From positions 4,831-68,830 of the forward strand of contig DASPJR010000014.1 of NCBI GenBank assembly GCA_035628505.1: a stretch of 64,000 nt of DNA. Direction: 5' to 3'. Position 1 is the stretch's first letter, and every line of letters starts with the position of its first letter. Of the stretch, positions 17,605 to 27,034 are shown in pieces. The position numbers were made by a program, and so were the translations under genes. The stretch comes from DASPJR01 sp035628505 (GTDB lineage Bacteria; Planctomycetota; SZUA-567; H5-PLA8). The notes under the pieces are model-generated. The model did no database searches. It saw only the letters and a list, made by a program, of their open reading frames with translations, and was not told the origin of the DNA.

Positions 17605-18947
17605 GCCGCGTTCAGGATCTCACGCTGAAGCTGCTGGATGGCGAGCTCAACGAAGCTGGGCAGGCCGAGCTGCGCCGCCTGATCTCCGCTGATCCGCAGG
17701 CGGCCGATGAGCACATCGCAATACTGGAACTCGAAGCCGCTCTGCGGGCGGAACAGGAAATTGACCTTACTGATGAGATTCTCGAACGAATCCAGCAGAT
17801 CGCCGGCGAGAAAACCCAGAAGAGCGTGCTCGATAAGATAAAAGCACGCAGCAGCCCGGCGTGGAAGCGCGCGCAAACGGGTAAGCGCAAGGCGATCTCT
17901 GCACCTGTTACCGCAAACACACGCAGCACGGTGCGACGCGTGCGCCGCCCGCGCGAGAATCCTTTCGGTGCCGGGCTGCTGATTGCCGCGTCGCTGGCTA
18001 TTGTGCTTCTTCTGGCGCTGTTCGTCTCTAAAGGCAAGCCGGCACGGGAAAGTGCTGTCGCTCTGGCCGCCCTTCAACACGCGCCGGCAGGCACGAGCGT
18101 GAAGCGAGATGGACGTGATATCAGCGCAGCGAGCGGAATGGAAATACTCGCTGGTGACAGCATCCGAGCCGCTTCCTCATCTGCGCTGCTCCATTATAGC
18201 GACGGGACAGACGTGAGCGTTGAGGCGGGCGCCGAAGTGGTTGTGTCGGCTCCCGACGCCGATGCCGGCAAACGCCTGCAGCTGAATGCCGGAACACTTC
18301 GCGCCAGCGTTGCAAAGCAGAATGCCGACCGTCCTCTTGTGATCCGCACGCCCCAGGCTTCGGTCACCGTGCTTGGAACGCGTTTTGAGCTCGCGCTTTC
18401 CCCCGGCACTACGCGGCTCACTGTGGAGGACGGGCTCGTGGGCATGCGCCGGCTGAGCGACGGCAAGAGCGCGCTCGTGAAAGCCGGACACTTTGCGCAG
18501 AGCACTGACATGGTGGCGCTGCGCATCGGCGAGAGTGCGCCCGCGGCGCAGACCGCGCTGCAAACCAAACCAGTGCCGCAGGGAGAACTTGCGATTACGG
18601 GATTCCACCTCGTTAACGCCGACACCGGGCAGATGCTGCCAGGCTTCAGTCCGCTGGCTGAGGGCGCCATAATTGATTTGAGCAAGCTGCCGAAGCTGAG
18701 CATGGTTGTGACGACTGAGCCGGCCGAAGTGGGCTCGATCGTCTTCGATGTAAACGGAAAAATGCGCGCGCGGGTGGAGATGACACCGCCTTATGCGCTC
18801 ACGACAAACTGGGATGGCAATCACTTCCTGCCGTGGAATCCCCCGGCCGGGAAGCACACGATCACTGCAACGCCGTACGCCGGAAAAGATGGCCAGGGGA
18901 AAGCGGGCCGCGCCATGACGATCACGTTTACCATCGTCACGCGCTAG
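17601..18947 (+). CDS. FecR-domain transmembrane protein, probable anti-sigma factor
   Basis: The 448-residue protein starts with a cytoplasmic domain (1-120) whose opening LLDGELNEAGQAELRRLISADP is typical of PVC anti-sigma/FecR proteins. One transmembrane helix (about 123-142) follows, then a periplasmic FecR domain (about 165-300; LHYSDGTDVSVEAGAEV, TPQASVTVLGTRFEL). The C-terminal part (331-448) is a beta-rich domain of a type also found in the neighbouring large secreted protein. The shared signature is LVNADT, then IDLSKLP or IDLSKMP, VGS, PWNPP or PWTPP, and a closing TATPY. The start overlaps the sigma stop by 4 bp. By family analogy it sequesters the ECF factor and senses an outer signal; here the sensing element may be this extra domain. 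Confidence 0.88.
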   Translation: MSRVQDLTLKLLDGELNEAGQAELRRLISADPQAADEHIAILELEAALRAEQEIDLTDEILERIQQIAGEKTQKSVLDKIKARSSPAWKRAQTGKRKAISAPVTANTRSTVRRVRRPRENPFGAGLLIAASLAIVLLLALFVSKGKPARESAVALAALQHAPAGTSVKRDGRDISAASGMEILAGDSIRAASSSALLHYSDGTDVSVEAGAEVVVSAPDADAGKRLQLNAGTLRASVAKQNADRPLVIRTPQASVTVLGTRFELALSPGTTRLTVEDGLVGMRRLSDGKSALVKAGHFAQSTDMVALRIGESAPAAQTALQTKPVPQGELAITGFHLVNADTGQMLPGFSPLAEGAIIDLSKLPKLSMVVTTEPAEVGSIVFDVNGKMRARVEMTPPYALTTNWDGNHFLPWNPPAGKHTITATPYAGKDGQGKAGRAMTITFTIVTR

Positions 18948-18999
18948 ACATTCGTCACGACATTTCGGGTTTCATTCATCGTCCCAAGGAGGATCGACC

Positions 19000-21900
19000 A
19001 TGGGCAGGGGAACTGTTGTCTCATTATTTTGGCTGGGACTGATGCTGGGCCTGAGTGCGCACGCCGCGGGGCCACAACTGCGCGAGGAAGTCTCGCTGAA
19101 CGGCGCGTGGGCAGTCGGCGGGACGATTCCGGAGTACCACGGAATCAACCTCACCGGCCAGAAGACCTATGAGAGACAGGTGACGGTGCCGTCCAGTTGG
19201 AGCGGCAGGATCATCAAGATTGAATTTCTTGCAGTAAACCACAAAGCCGATGTTTACGTGAACAATCAGCTCGTGGGCAGCCACATCGGAGGCTGGACAC
19301 CGTTCGGCTTCGACATTACCAATCGCGTTTCACCGGGCTCATCGTTCACGCTAAAGGTTTTGGTGACTGGTTCAAACGCGCTCAAAGCTGCGAGCGGCTT
19401 TTTCGTCTGGCCGGTGGGCGGCTGGCGAACGCGCGGCGGCATTGCCGACGACGTAACGCTGCGCGCGTACGGCAAGGTTCACATCGTTGATGCTTTCATT
19501 AAGACATCGACGTCGGCCGGCACGATAACGGTTGACTACACGGTTAAGAACAGCGACACCGTGGCGCGCACAGTAACCGTCAGCGGCGACTGTGTGAAAG
19601 CGGGCAGCACCGTCATCGAGAAAACCGTTTCAGCGACGGTCACGCTCGCCTCCGGTGAAACAAAAACTGTCACCGCGAGCGCAAGCTGGACCAATGCAAC
19701 GCTGTACTGGCCGGACCGCCCGCAACTATATCATCTCGCGAGCAAAGTCGTGCTGAACGGCACAACGATCGATTCCGAGACGCGCCGCTTCGGATTCCGC
19801 GAAATAAAAATCGTTGGTAACCAGTACACCTGGAACGGTGTGCGCATCAATCTCTTCGGCGACTACCAGTCCTACGCCGACACCTGGTACGTAAATTCCG
19901 CTGTCGAGCACAGCATGGCCAACTGGCCTGCCACTATAGATCGCATCAAGGCGCTGAACATCCGGTGCCTGCGCTGGCACCACAATCCTCCGCCTCGTTA
20001 TGTTCTGGACGTCTGCGACGAGAAAGGGCTCTTGATCTGCAACGAATCACCCAACTATGGTCGCGAATTTCTCGATGGCATGAGTGACGCTGATCAGGCA
20101 ACCTATGTCTCGAATTTTAAGAACTGGTGCGGCGCGTGGATCAAGCAGGATCGCAATCGTCCGAGCGTTTACACCTTCAATGCAACAAATGAGATGACAT
20201 ACGCGCATCTCGGCAGTTTCTCCGCGACCGAATGCCGCGCCATGGGCGATCAGATGCGCAGCTTCGATGGCACTCGTCCGATCGGCTACGATGGCGACAT
20301 TTCGGCTTCACAGGAAACCTATAACTATCATTATCCCGAAGGCTACAACCGCGAGCCCAGCGGCAGCATCTACAGTTGGGCCTACAGAGTGAAAGCGACT
20401 CAGCCGACCGGTTCAGGCGAAGTCATGCATGCCAAATCGCCGGACCCGACTGTGCAGACGGCTGTCGAACGGAACAAATGGTGGCTGGGAATCTGGACCC
20501 GCGGCCTGCGTTATACGAATTGGACGGACGTCCGCCCGGCGTGTTTCTGGTTTGCGGACAAGGATCTCGTCAGCACCGATCCCAAAGTGAAGCAGCGCGG
20601 ACTGAATTTGAAGAACTGCTACGCGCCGGTGGCCTTGTTCGACAAAGCCTATGACGACCTGGGTATTGCGCCCTATGTGACCGGAACAACCGCCGGCGGA
20701 ACGCTGCCATCTGTGACAGAAGGCACAACGTTGAATCGCACTCTGGTTCTCTACAACGATGAGTTCTCCGGAACCTCGATCACCATCGAATGTCTCGTGC
20801 GCATCGGTTCTACCGTGTACGCCAGCGGAACAAAGACCTTCACGCTGACGCTTGGCGAACACATGGATATTCCGGTCAGCTTCCAGGTGCCCTATGTCAG
20901 TGCGAATACGACCATGGAATGGGTGCTGCGAACCTATAAAGGCGGCGTGATGAAGTTCGAGGAGCCGCGCCGCTTCACGGTTGTCAGCAACGGCACGTAC
21001 GGCACCTCATCGAATGTGGTGACAATCACCGGCGGAACTTCAAATAACGTCGCCCCGGTTATCAGCCTGACCGCTCCCGTAAACGGTAGCACGTATACAG
21101 CCCCTGCCAGCGTCAGCATTTCTGCGAGCGCGAGCGACAGCGATGGCAGCGTGACAAAGGTCGAATTCTTTGCCAATGGTACGCTGATCGGCACGAGCAC
21201 CGCGGCGCCGTACGCCTTCACCTGGACCGGTGTTGCGGCTGGAACGTACTCTCTGACTGCCAAAGCGACGGACAATGGCGGTGCGACAAAGACTTCGAGC
21301 GCAATAAGCATCGCTGTCAGCGCGCCGAACCAGGCGCCAACTGTTGCAATCGCTTCTCCTGCGAGTGGCGCCACGTTCAGCGCTCCGGCAACGGTCAACA
21401 TCACGGCCAGCGCAAGCGACAGCGATGGCAGCGTGACGAAGGTTGAGTTCTTTGCCAACGGTACTCTGATCGGAACGAGCACGGCTGCACCGTACGCCTT
21501 CAGCTGGACCGGCGTCGCGGCTGGAACGTACACTCTGACCGCGAAAGCCACTGACAATAAAGGCGCGACAAAGACGTCAACAGCAGTCAACATCACGGTG
21601 AATGCGTCGGCACAGCGCGTGGTCAGCTTCACTCTCGTGAACGCCGATACTGAAGCGGACATTGGTGCTCTGACGAATGGTATGACGATCGACTTGTCGA
21701 AGATGCCCACGCGCAATCTGAATATCCGCGCAAACGCCAGCCCGTCGGTCGTTGGCAGTGTGATGTTCGGCCTGAATGGGAATGCTGCATGGCATCTTGA
21801 AAATGGAGCGCCGTATGCGTTCGCCGGCGGCACCGCCAATGACTACAACCCGTGGACGCCGCCGCAGGGTACGCACACAGTCACCGCCACGCCGTACACG

Positions 21901-23145
21901 GCATCCGGCGCCACAGGAACAAAGGGTACGCCGCTGTCCGTCAGTTTCACGGTGATTGATCCGCCAGCATTCACGTCGATGCCGAGCGCAACCGGCAGTC
22001 TCACAGCTGGGCAGACGACGGAATTCTCGGCGGCAGCCAGCGATCCCAACGGTGACACGCTCACCTACAGCTGGAATTTTGGCGACGGCTCCATCGGCAG
22101 CGGCGCCAGCGTCACGCACACGTACACGGCGCCGGGAAGTTACACGGTGCAGGTCAGCGTTTCGGATGGAAAGGGCGGATCGGCGAGCACGACGTTCAAC
22201 GTCCAGATTGCGGCGCCTTTCAGTGTGAACGTGAATTTCCAGAGCGCCGGCGCGGCGACTCCGGCCGGATATGTTGCGGATACAGGAGCGGCATTCGGCA
22301 GTCGAGGCAATGGTTACAGCTACGGCTGGAACAGTGATAACAGCAGCACGGCGCGCGATCGCGACTCCGCAGCCTCACCCAGCCAGCTGTACGACACCTT
22401 GCAGCATCTGCAGAAGCCGGAAAACCCGAACGCGAAGTGGGAAATTGCGGTACCCAATGGCTCATACAGTGTCCGCGTGGTGGCCGGTGATGCCAGTTAC
22501 TTCGACAGCGTTTACCAGATCCTGGTCGAAGGCGTGCTGACCGTCAGTGCTACTCCGACGAGCACGCGGCGCTGGGCGGAAGGGACACAGGTGGTTACCG
22601 TCAGTGATGGCAGATTGACGATCAGCAACGGAGCCGGCTCGGCGAACAACAAGATCTGCTTCGTCGAGATCGCCTCATTCGGCGGCGCGGCCGCGCGCTC
22701 GCTGGCGCAGGAAATCGAATTTGAACCCCTGCGCGTGCGTGAAATGCGAGCGGGAATCAGCTACTCGCGCAGCAATGCCGACACCCTGAAGCTGAAGCTG
22801 GAAGTCAATGGACTCGGCGAAAAGTTCCCGCTTGCAGGAACAGTCGTCAGCATCGATGCAGCCGGCGCCATGGCCCATTTTGTTCTCGATGCGCGCGGCG
22901 GCGCAAGGTCACGAACCGGCTCATGCTCGATGAAGCTCAATTCCGCAACGGGCGCATGGGTCATTGCCGTTTCGCTGATCAAAGGGAACCTGGGCTCGGT
23001 CTGGTCCGATGGAGGCGTGAGTAAAACGCAGAGAGATCTGAAAACCGAGTGGCCGGTCACTGTAGTTATCGGTGACCGCACGTTCGGTGGAAGCAAAGCG
23101 GTCAACTATCAGTGCCGCAGCGGTTCTGTCGGCGCAATGAAGTAG
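19000..23145 (+). CDS. Large secreted GH2-like glycoside hydrolase with Ig-like, PKD and malectin-like modules
   Basis: The 1381-residue protein has a signal peptide (about 1-23) and a GH2-type N-terminal jelly-roll (25-150; DVYVNNQLVGSHIGGWTPF). An Ig-like domain and a TIM-barrel region (about 265-560) follow. TFNATNEM carries the expected acid/base Glu398 after Asn, and Glu474 (GSGEVMHA) is a possible nucleophile. Next come two near-identical 94-residue Ig-like repeats (684-870), the domain also present in the FecR protein (873-987), a PKD domain (988-1070; YSWNFGDGS), a malectin-like module (1073-1227) and an unassigned 140-residue C-terminal domain. AAGGAGG lies 7 nt before the ATG. It begins 52 bp after the FecR gene, so co-transcription is likely. 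It probably degrades an extracellular polysaccharide; beta-galactosidase or beta-glucuronidase specificity cannot be read from sequence. Confidence 0.85.
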   Translation: MGRGTVVSLFWLGLMLGLSAHAAGPQLREEVSLNGAWAVGGTIPEYHGINLTGQKTYERQVTVPSSWSGRIIKIEFLAVNHKADVYVNNQLVGSHIGGWTPFGFDITNRVSPGSSFTLKVLVTGSNALKAASGFFVWPVGGWRTRGGIADDVTLRAYGKVHIVDAFIKTSTSAGTITVDYTVKNSDTVARTVTVSGDCVKAGSTVIEKTVSATVTLASGETKTVTASASWTNATLYWPDRPQLYHLASKVVLNGTTIDSETRRFGFREIKIVGNQYTWNGVRINLFGDYQSYADTWYVNSAVEHSMANWPATIDRIKALNIRCLRWHHNPPPRYVLDVCDEKGLLICNESPNYGREFLDGMSDADQATYVSNFKNWCGAWIKQDRNRPSVYTFNATNEMTYAHLGSFSATECRAMGDQMRSFDGTRPIGYDGDISASQETYNYHYPEGYNREPSGSIYSWAYRVKATQPTGSGEVMHAKSPDPTVQTAVERNKWWLGIWTRGLRYTNWTDVRPACFWFADKDLVSTDPKVKQRGLNLKNCYAPVALFDKAYDDLGIAPYVTGTTAGGTLPSVTEGTTLNRTLVLYNDEFSGTSITIECLVRIGSTVYASGTKTFTLTLGEHMDIPVSFQVPYVSANTTMEWVLRTYKGGVMKFEEPRRFTVVSNGTYGTSSNVVTITGGTSNNVAPVISLTAPVNGSTYTAPASVSISASASDSDGSVTKVEFFANGTLIGTSTAAPYAFTWTGVAAGTYSLTAKATDNGGATKTSSAISIAVSAPNQAPTVAIASPASGATFSAPATVNITASASDSDGSVTKVEFFANGTLIGTSTAAPYAFSWTGVAAGTYTLTAKATDNKGATKTSTAVNITVNASAQRVVSFTLVNADTEADIGALTNGMTIDLSKMPTRNLNIRANASPSVVGSVMFGLNGNAAWHLENGAPYAFAGGTANDYNPWTPPQGTHTVTATPYTASGATGTKGTPLSVSFTVIDPPAFTSMPSATGSLTAGQTTEFSAAASDPNGDTLTYSWNFGDGSIGSGASVTHTYTAPGSYTVQVSVSDGKGGSASTTFNVQIAAPFSVNVNFQSAGAATPAGYVADTGAAFGSRGNGYSYGWNSDNSSTARDRDSAASPSQLYDTLQHLQKPENPNAKWEIAVPNGSYSVRVVAGDASYFDSVYQILVEGVLTVSATPTSTRRWAEGTQVVTVSDGRLTISNGAGSANNKICFVEIASFGGAAARSLAQEIEFEPLRVREMRAGISYSRSNADTLKLKLEVNGLGEKFPLAGTVVSIDAAGAMAHFVLDARGGARSRTGSCSMKLNSATGAWVIAVSLIKGNLGSVWSDGGVSKTQRDLKTEWPVTVVIGDRTFGGSKAVNYQCRSGSVGAMK
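21049..21612 (+). repeat. Two tandem Ig-like-domain-coding repeats
   Basis: Units of about 282 bp begin at 21049 and 21331. They are highly similar at the DNA level, especially 21131-21240 versus 21416-21522, where the encoded protein (SDGSVTKVEFFANGTLIG) is identical and differences are mostly synonymous. This suggests recent duplication or gene conversion of a single Ig-like module. Confidence 0.85.
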
Positions 23146-23162
23146 GCTGGCTTTCTAAAAAG

Positions 23163-23197
23163 AGACGGCGGCCCTGCTGACGGGGCCGCCGTCTTTT
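23163..23197. terminator. Bidirectional Rho-independent terminator
   Basis: AGACGGCGGCCC (23163-23174) and GGGCCGCCGTCT (23183-23194) form a 12-bp stem with an 8-nt loop. TTT follows on the plus strand (TCTTTTG overall), and the minus-strand side reads CTCTTTTTAG. It lies between the convergent GH2-like gene and the small membrane-protein gene and can serve both. Confidence 0.9.
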
Positions 23198-23206
23198 GTC
23201 TTCGGT

Positions 23207-23566
23207 TCAGCGCCGTTCTGACAGGCTCTTCGCCGTCAATACATCCAATGCCGTGATGCCGAACGCCAGCGCAAAAGCAGCTGCCATGCCTCTGGGCCTT
23301 CGTGTTTTACGCGCGGCCGCGCTCAGCAGCACAGCATCGACAGCATCTCCGGCAACACGCGCCCACACGCCGGGCGCAGGGTCGCGGTGTGAGAGGATAT
23401 CGACGCCTTGGAGCACTTCGCGAATACCCATAATGCGCAGGATCGTCGTGTTTTTCCCGTCGGCAATGCCCATGAACTGTTCCATCTTTTTTGGAGCTAC
23501 GATTTCGGCCACGCCCAATCCGATGCTGATCCATCCCAGAGCGCGCGCCATCTGCCGGTCAAACAT
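23207..23566 (-). CDS. Small membrane protein associated with the dehydrogenase/SRPBCC operon
   Basis: The 119-residue product has about three hydrophobic segments (ARALGWISIGLGVAEIVAP, AVDAVLLSAA, GMAAAFALAFGITALDVL). The sequence MARALGWISIGLGVAEIVAP and GIREVLQGVDIL resemble small cyclase/dehydrase-associated membrane proteins often found beside SRPBCC and zinc alcohol dehydrogenase genes in Proteobacteria. It is the last gene of a three-gene minus-strand operon, 29 bp after the dehydrogenase. AGGA lies about 10 nt before the ATG. No catalytic residues can be named and the function is unknown. Confidence 0.78.
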   Translation of the reverse strand: MFDRQMARALGWISIGLGVAEIVAPKKMEQFMGIADGKNTTILRIMGIREVLQGVDILSHRDPAPGVWARVAGDAVDAVLLSAAARKTRRPRGMAAAFALAFGITALDVLTAKSLSERR

Positions 23567-23595
23567 AACGTTCTGTTCCTTTCGTTTGCTTCGCT

Positions 23596-24783
23596 TTAAG
23601 CCGCCGGATCGAGCACGACCTTGATGCAGCCATCTTCCTGGTGCCGGAAAATCTCGTACGCTTTCGGCGCTTCGCTGAGCGGAAACCGGTGTGTTACCAC
23701 GAAACTTGGATCAATGTCGCCTTTTTGAATGTGCTCGAGAAGCTGTGGCACGTAACGGTGGACATGTGTCTGGCCGGTTTTCACCGTCAGTCCCTTGTTC
23801 ATCATGGCGCCGAGCGGGATTTTGTCCGGGAAGCCGCCATAAACTCCCGCAATCGAGAGCGTGCCGCCTTTGCGGCAGCAATTGATAGCCTGTCGCAGCG
23901 CCGCCACGCGATCAGTGGTGAGATTCAAAGCGTTCTTTACGCGTTCATACATGGCATAGGGTGTGTAGCCGTGCGCTTCCATGCCCACGGCATCGACGCA
24001 GATATCCGGACCGACGCCTGCGGTGAGATCCAGCAGGCGTTCGTAGATATCCTCGCTGCTGATGTCCAGCGTGATGGCGCCGGACTCGCGCGCCATCTGC
24101 AGCCGTTCGGGGACGCGCTTTGCGTCATCAATGGCAATCACCTTTCCAGCTTTCAGAAGGAACGCGCTACGGATCGCAAACTGTCCGACAGGACCGCAGC
24201 CCCAGATTGCGATTGTGTCGTCCGGTTTTGGATTGCAGTGCTCGATTGCCATGTATCCGGTCGGAAAAATATCCGAGAGGAAAACAAGCTGATGGTCGTG
24301 CAGCTCGTTTGGCATTTTTTGCAGATTCACGTCCGCGTACGGAACGCGCAGGAACTCAGCCTGTCCGCCAGCGTAGCCGCCCATCATGTGCGAGTAGCCG
24401 AAAACACCGGCGGTCGCGAAGCCGTATGCCTCTTCGCCCATGTAGGCTTTTGTGTTCGTGTTATCGCAGCAGCTGTAGAGCTGGCGCTTGCAATAGAAGC
24501 AGCTGCCGCAGGCAATCGGGAAGGGGACGATCACACGATCTCCAACGCCGATGCGGCTCTTGTCCACACCTCGGCCGAGCTCTTCGACGATTCCCATCGG
24601 TTCGTGCCCGAGAATATCGCCGGGCTTCATGAAGGGGATGCATCCGTCGTAGAGATGCAGATCCGAGCCGCAGATGCAGGTCGACGTGACGCGAATGATC
24701 GCATCACGCGGGTTAAGGATTTTTGGATCTGGAACGTTCTCGACCATTACGTTGTACGGCCCGCACCAGGTAAGCGCTTTCAT
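23596..24783 (-). CDS. Zinc-dependent alcohol dehydrogenase, formaldehyde-dehydrogenase-like
   Basis: The 395-residue medium-chain dehydrogenase/reductase has the catalytic-zinc motif CGSDLH (Cys38) and GHE (His60, Glu61). A structural-zinc cluster lies at CGSCFYCKRQLYSCC (residues 92-106), and a Rossmann motif GCGPVGQFAI is near residue 195. The long insertion after the structural zinc (YGFATAGVFGYSHMMGGYAGGQAEFLRVPYAD) is typical of the glutathione-independent formaldehyde-dehydrogenase/threonine-dehydrogenase-like branch. It would oxidise an alcohol or aldehyde adduct with NAD(P)+ in the cytoplasm; the substrate is not determined. It is the middle gene of an operon with an SRPBCC protein and a small membrane protein, a combination also seen in Proteobacteria. 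AGGGA lies about 8 nt before the ATG. Confidence 0.9.
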   Translation of the reverse strand: MKALTWCGPYNVMVENVPDPKILNPRDAIIRVTSTCICGSDLHLYDGCIPFMKPGDILGHEPMGIVEELGRGVDKSRIGVGDRVIVPFPIACGSCFYCKRQLYSCCDNTNTKAYMGEEAYGFATAGVFGYSHMMGGYAGGQAEFLRVPYADVNLQKMPNELHDHQLVFLSDIFPTGYMAIEHCNPKPDDTIAIWGCGPVGQFAIRSAFLLKAGKVIAIDDAKRVPERLQMARESGAITLDISSEDIYERLLDLTAGVGPDICVDAVGMEAHGYTPYAMYERVKNALNLTTDRVAALRQAINCCRKGGTLSIAGVYGGFPDKIPLGAMMNKGLTVKTGQTHVHRYVPQLLEHIQKGDIDPSFVVTHRFPLSEAPKAYEIFRHQEDGCIKVVLDPAA

Positions 24784-24836
24784 AATCAGTTCCCTATTTT
24801 CTGGTTCGACATTTCACAGACGGAGGCGCCTGCGTT

Positions 24837-25631
24837 TCATTGGTCCTCTGGGTCTTCTCCCTGACCTGTGCAAGTGCCGCGCGGCTGGCCTTCTATGGTC
24901 GGAATCTCACCTGTTTCCATCAGCCGTTTGAAATTGCGCAGATCCTCGTGCATCTGCCGGCGTGGCGATTCGCCCACGAGTGTTGCTACCCAGTGTCCCA
25001 CGTAGCCGGCCGGGGGCATGTACTCCATCGAGACGTGAACTTCCGTGCCGCGGTCGCCCATTGCGGGCGTGAAATGGATTTCCCCGCAATGGTCGACGTC
25101 GCTGCCGGGAATCGTGCGCCACGCGATGACTGAATTGCGTTCGTCCCGCGTTATTTCAGCGTCCCATTCGAGCATCTTGTTTCCCAGATGCGGAATGCGC
25201 GAGACCCAATGCGACATGCGTTGGTCCACAATATCCACTCGCTCGAGATGGGTCATGATGCGCGGCAGATTGGTGAAGTCGCGCCAGAAGAGATAAAGGT
25301 CTTCAGGAGAGCGGTTGACCAGCAGCGCTTTTTCAACATGAATGCCGTAGTCGGCTGTGTTGATCTTCAAAGCATCGTATGCATATGAACGCCCGGTAAT
25401 CCCGCGAAAGGCCAGCGCGCCGCCGACTCCGGCAATAATCCAGCCTGGCGTCGTTCTCCGGCTCAGGCCTAAGGCCAGCAGTACAGCGCCGGCGGCTACC
25501 GATGCCGCTCTCTCGCTATAGCCAACGTTTACGCGTGATTTCCAGCGTGCCGCACGCGGCGCGGTTTCGGTCCGGCTTTGCACCGGATGTACAGGTGCTA
25601 CTTGCGCCCGGGTTTCCTCTACTAAGAGCAT
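24837..25631 (-). CDS. SRPBCC (START/cyclase-like) protein with N-terminal membrane hairpin
   Basis: The 264-residue product starts with a Thr/Gln/Pro-rich cytoplasmic segment. A YgaP-like membrane hairpin follows (SERAASVAAGAVLLALGL and GWIIAGVGGALAFRGITG, about 50-90), then a polyketide-cyclase/SRPBCC domain (about 105-255; VNRSPEDLYLFWRDFTNLPRIM, VIAWRTIPGSDVDHCGEIHF). SRPBCC folds bind hydrophobic ligands in a deep pocket. The ATG at 25631 is preferred over an upstream in-frame start because GGAGA lies 5 nt before it. It is the first gene of the three-gene operon and is divergent from the XylR-like regulator. The Gln/Glu-rich hydrophilic tail (GQGEDPEDQ) is unusual. The ligand is unknown. 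Confidence 0.85.
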   Translation of the reverse strand: MLLVEETRAQVAPVHPVQSRTETAPRAARWKSRVNVGYSERAASVAAGAVLLALGLSRRTTPGWIIAGVGGALAFRGITGRSYAYDALKINTADYGIHVEKALLVNRSPEDLYLFWRDFTNLPRIMTHLERVDIVDQRMSHWVSRIPHLGNKMLEWDAEITRDERNSVIAWRTIPGSDVDHCGEIHFTPAMGDRGTEVHVSMEYMPPAGYVGHWVATLVGESPRRQMHEDLRNFKRLMETGEIPTIEGQPRGTCTGQGEDPEDQ

Positions 25632-25827
25632 AGTATCTCCAATCCGCAAACGGCGCCGAGAGCTCTGAACAATCGATCGACAACAGCGCCCTACACCCGC
25701 TGAATCGAGCTAATTGCAGGCCGATGAGAATGCAGGCAGAGAGCAACGCCTGTGAGCGTATAAACAGGAAAATCTGCCGTTAGGGGATAACATCTGAAAC
25801 AGACCTGTCGCTGCTGGGATCGCCACG

Positions 25828-27012
25828 ATGCCTGATGTACACGAACGTCCGCGCAAGAAAGTCGCCCTGCTGATCGAATCATCCAGAGGGTACGGCCGCG
25901 GATTGTTGGAAGGTGTTTCGCGCTACATGCGCGAACATGGTACGTGGTCGGTTTTTTTTCAGGAGCGGCGCCGTGGCGACCCGCCGCCTGATTGGCTGCG
26001 CGGCTGGAAAGGTGACGGCGTCATCGCGCGCATTGAAGACCGGCGGCTGATCCGTGCCATCTTGAAACTGGGACTCCCCGCGATCGATCTGCGCGGGCTG
26101 ATTCCGCTGAAAATACCACTGATTGAAACGGATGACCGCGCTGTTGTTGCCTGTGCCGTCGAACACCTCTGCGAACGAGGGTTCCGGCACTTTGGATTCT
26201 GCGGTTTTCCGGGTGCAAATTATTCCGATAAGCGCTGCAGCTATTTTGTCGAGATGCTCGCCCGCCGCGGGCTGCGCTGCCACGTGCATCAGCCGCGCCT
26301 GCGCACCAGGCCTTCGCCAGAGTTTGGTTTTGAACAGTTTGGATTGCCGCGCGAGCAGGGCATCGCGCGCTGGCTCACGTTGCTGCCCAGGCCCATAGCT
26401 ATTCTGGCCTGCAATGATGTGTGCGGGCAGCAGGTACTCAACGCATGTCGCGCAATCGGGACGGCCGTTCCGGACGAAGTAGCCGTCGTTGGCGTCGATA
26501 ATGACCATCTTCTGTGCGAACTGTCCGATCCGCCGCTGTCGAGTGTCGCACCGGATACGCTGCGCATCGGCTATATGGCCGCGGAACTCTTGAGTGGCCT
26601 GATGGCGGGCAGGCGCGCGCCGACTGGGACGATATTCGTGCCGCCGCTGGGCGTGGTGGCGCGCCGCTCCAGCGACGTGCTGGCCATGGACGACCGTGAC
26701 ATCGCTGCTGCGCTGCGCTTCATGCGCGAGCGCGTCTGTGAGGGCATCAATGTGAGCGATGTGCTGAAGCACACGGCCATGTCCCGCAGCTTGTTCGAGA
26801 GACGATTCAAAAAGGCGCTGGGCCGCACGCCGAAGACGGAGATCCTGAGGCTGCGCGTACAACGAGTTAAGGATTTGCTCGCCGGCAGCGAACTTTCTCC
26901 CCGGCAAATCGCGCAGAAGACCGGATTTCAAAACCAGGAATACATGTTCGCTGTGTTCAAACGGCTTACGGGCGCAACGCCGCAGCAATTTCGCAAGCAG
27001 TCGCGGCTGTAG
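25828..27012 (+). CDS. XylR-type regulator: sugar-binding-like domain plus AraC helix-turn-helix
   Basis: The 394-residue protein has a periplasmic-binding-protein-like ligand domain (about 10-280; KKVALLIESSRGYGRGLLEGV, then DEVAVVGVDNDHLLCELSDPPLSSV). This is followed by a C-terminal AraC/XylS double helix-turn-helix (about 288-390; SRSLFERRFKKALGRTPKTEI and LSPRQIAQKTGFQNQEYMFAVFKRLTG). The arrangement matches XylR-family activators common in PVC bacteria, which typically bind a sugar and activate catabolic genes. It lies 99 bp upstream of a PVC haem/dehydrogenase gene in the same direction, with palindromes between them, and is divergent from the SRPBCC operon; either could be its target. 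The ribosome-binding site is weak. Confidence 0.9.
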   Translation: MPDVHERPRKKVALLIESSRGYGRGLLEGVSRYMREHGTWSVFFQERRRGDPPPDWLRGWKGDGVIARIEDRRLIRAILKLGLPAIDLRGLIPLKIPLIETDDRAVVACAVEHLCERGFRHFGFCGFPGANYSDKRCSYFVEMLARRGLRCHVHQPRLRTRPSPEFGFEQFGLPREQGIARWLTLLPRPIAILACNDVCGQQVLNACRAIGTAVPDEVAVVGVDNDHLLCELSDPPLSSVAPDTLRIGYMAAELLSGLMAGRRAPTGTIFVPPLGVVARRSSDVLAMDDRDIAAALRFMRERVCEGINVSDVLKHTAMSRSLFERRFKKALGRTPKTEILRLRVQRVKDLLAGSELSPRQIAQKTGFQNQEYMFAVFKRLTGATPQQFRKQSRL

Positions 27013-27034
27013 ATGGTACGCAAAATCATAATAG

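Noticed and set aside
23641..24864. Plus-strand open frame of 407 codons, and a similar 369-codon minus frame at 25879-26988
   Set aside because: They are antisense to the zinc alcohol dehydrogenase and the XylR-like regulator respectively, both with unambiguous motifs.
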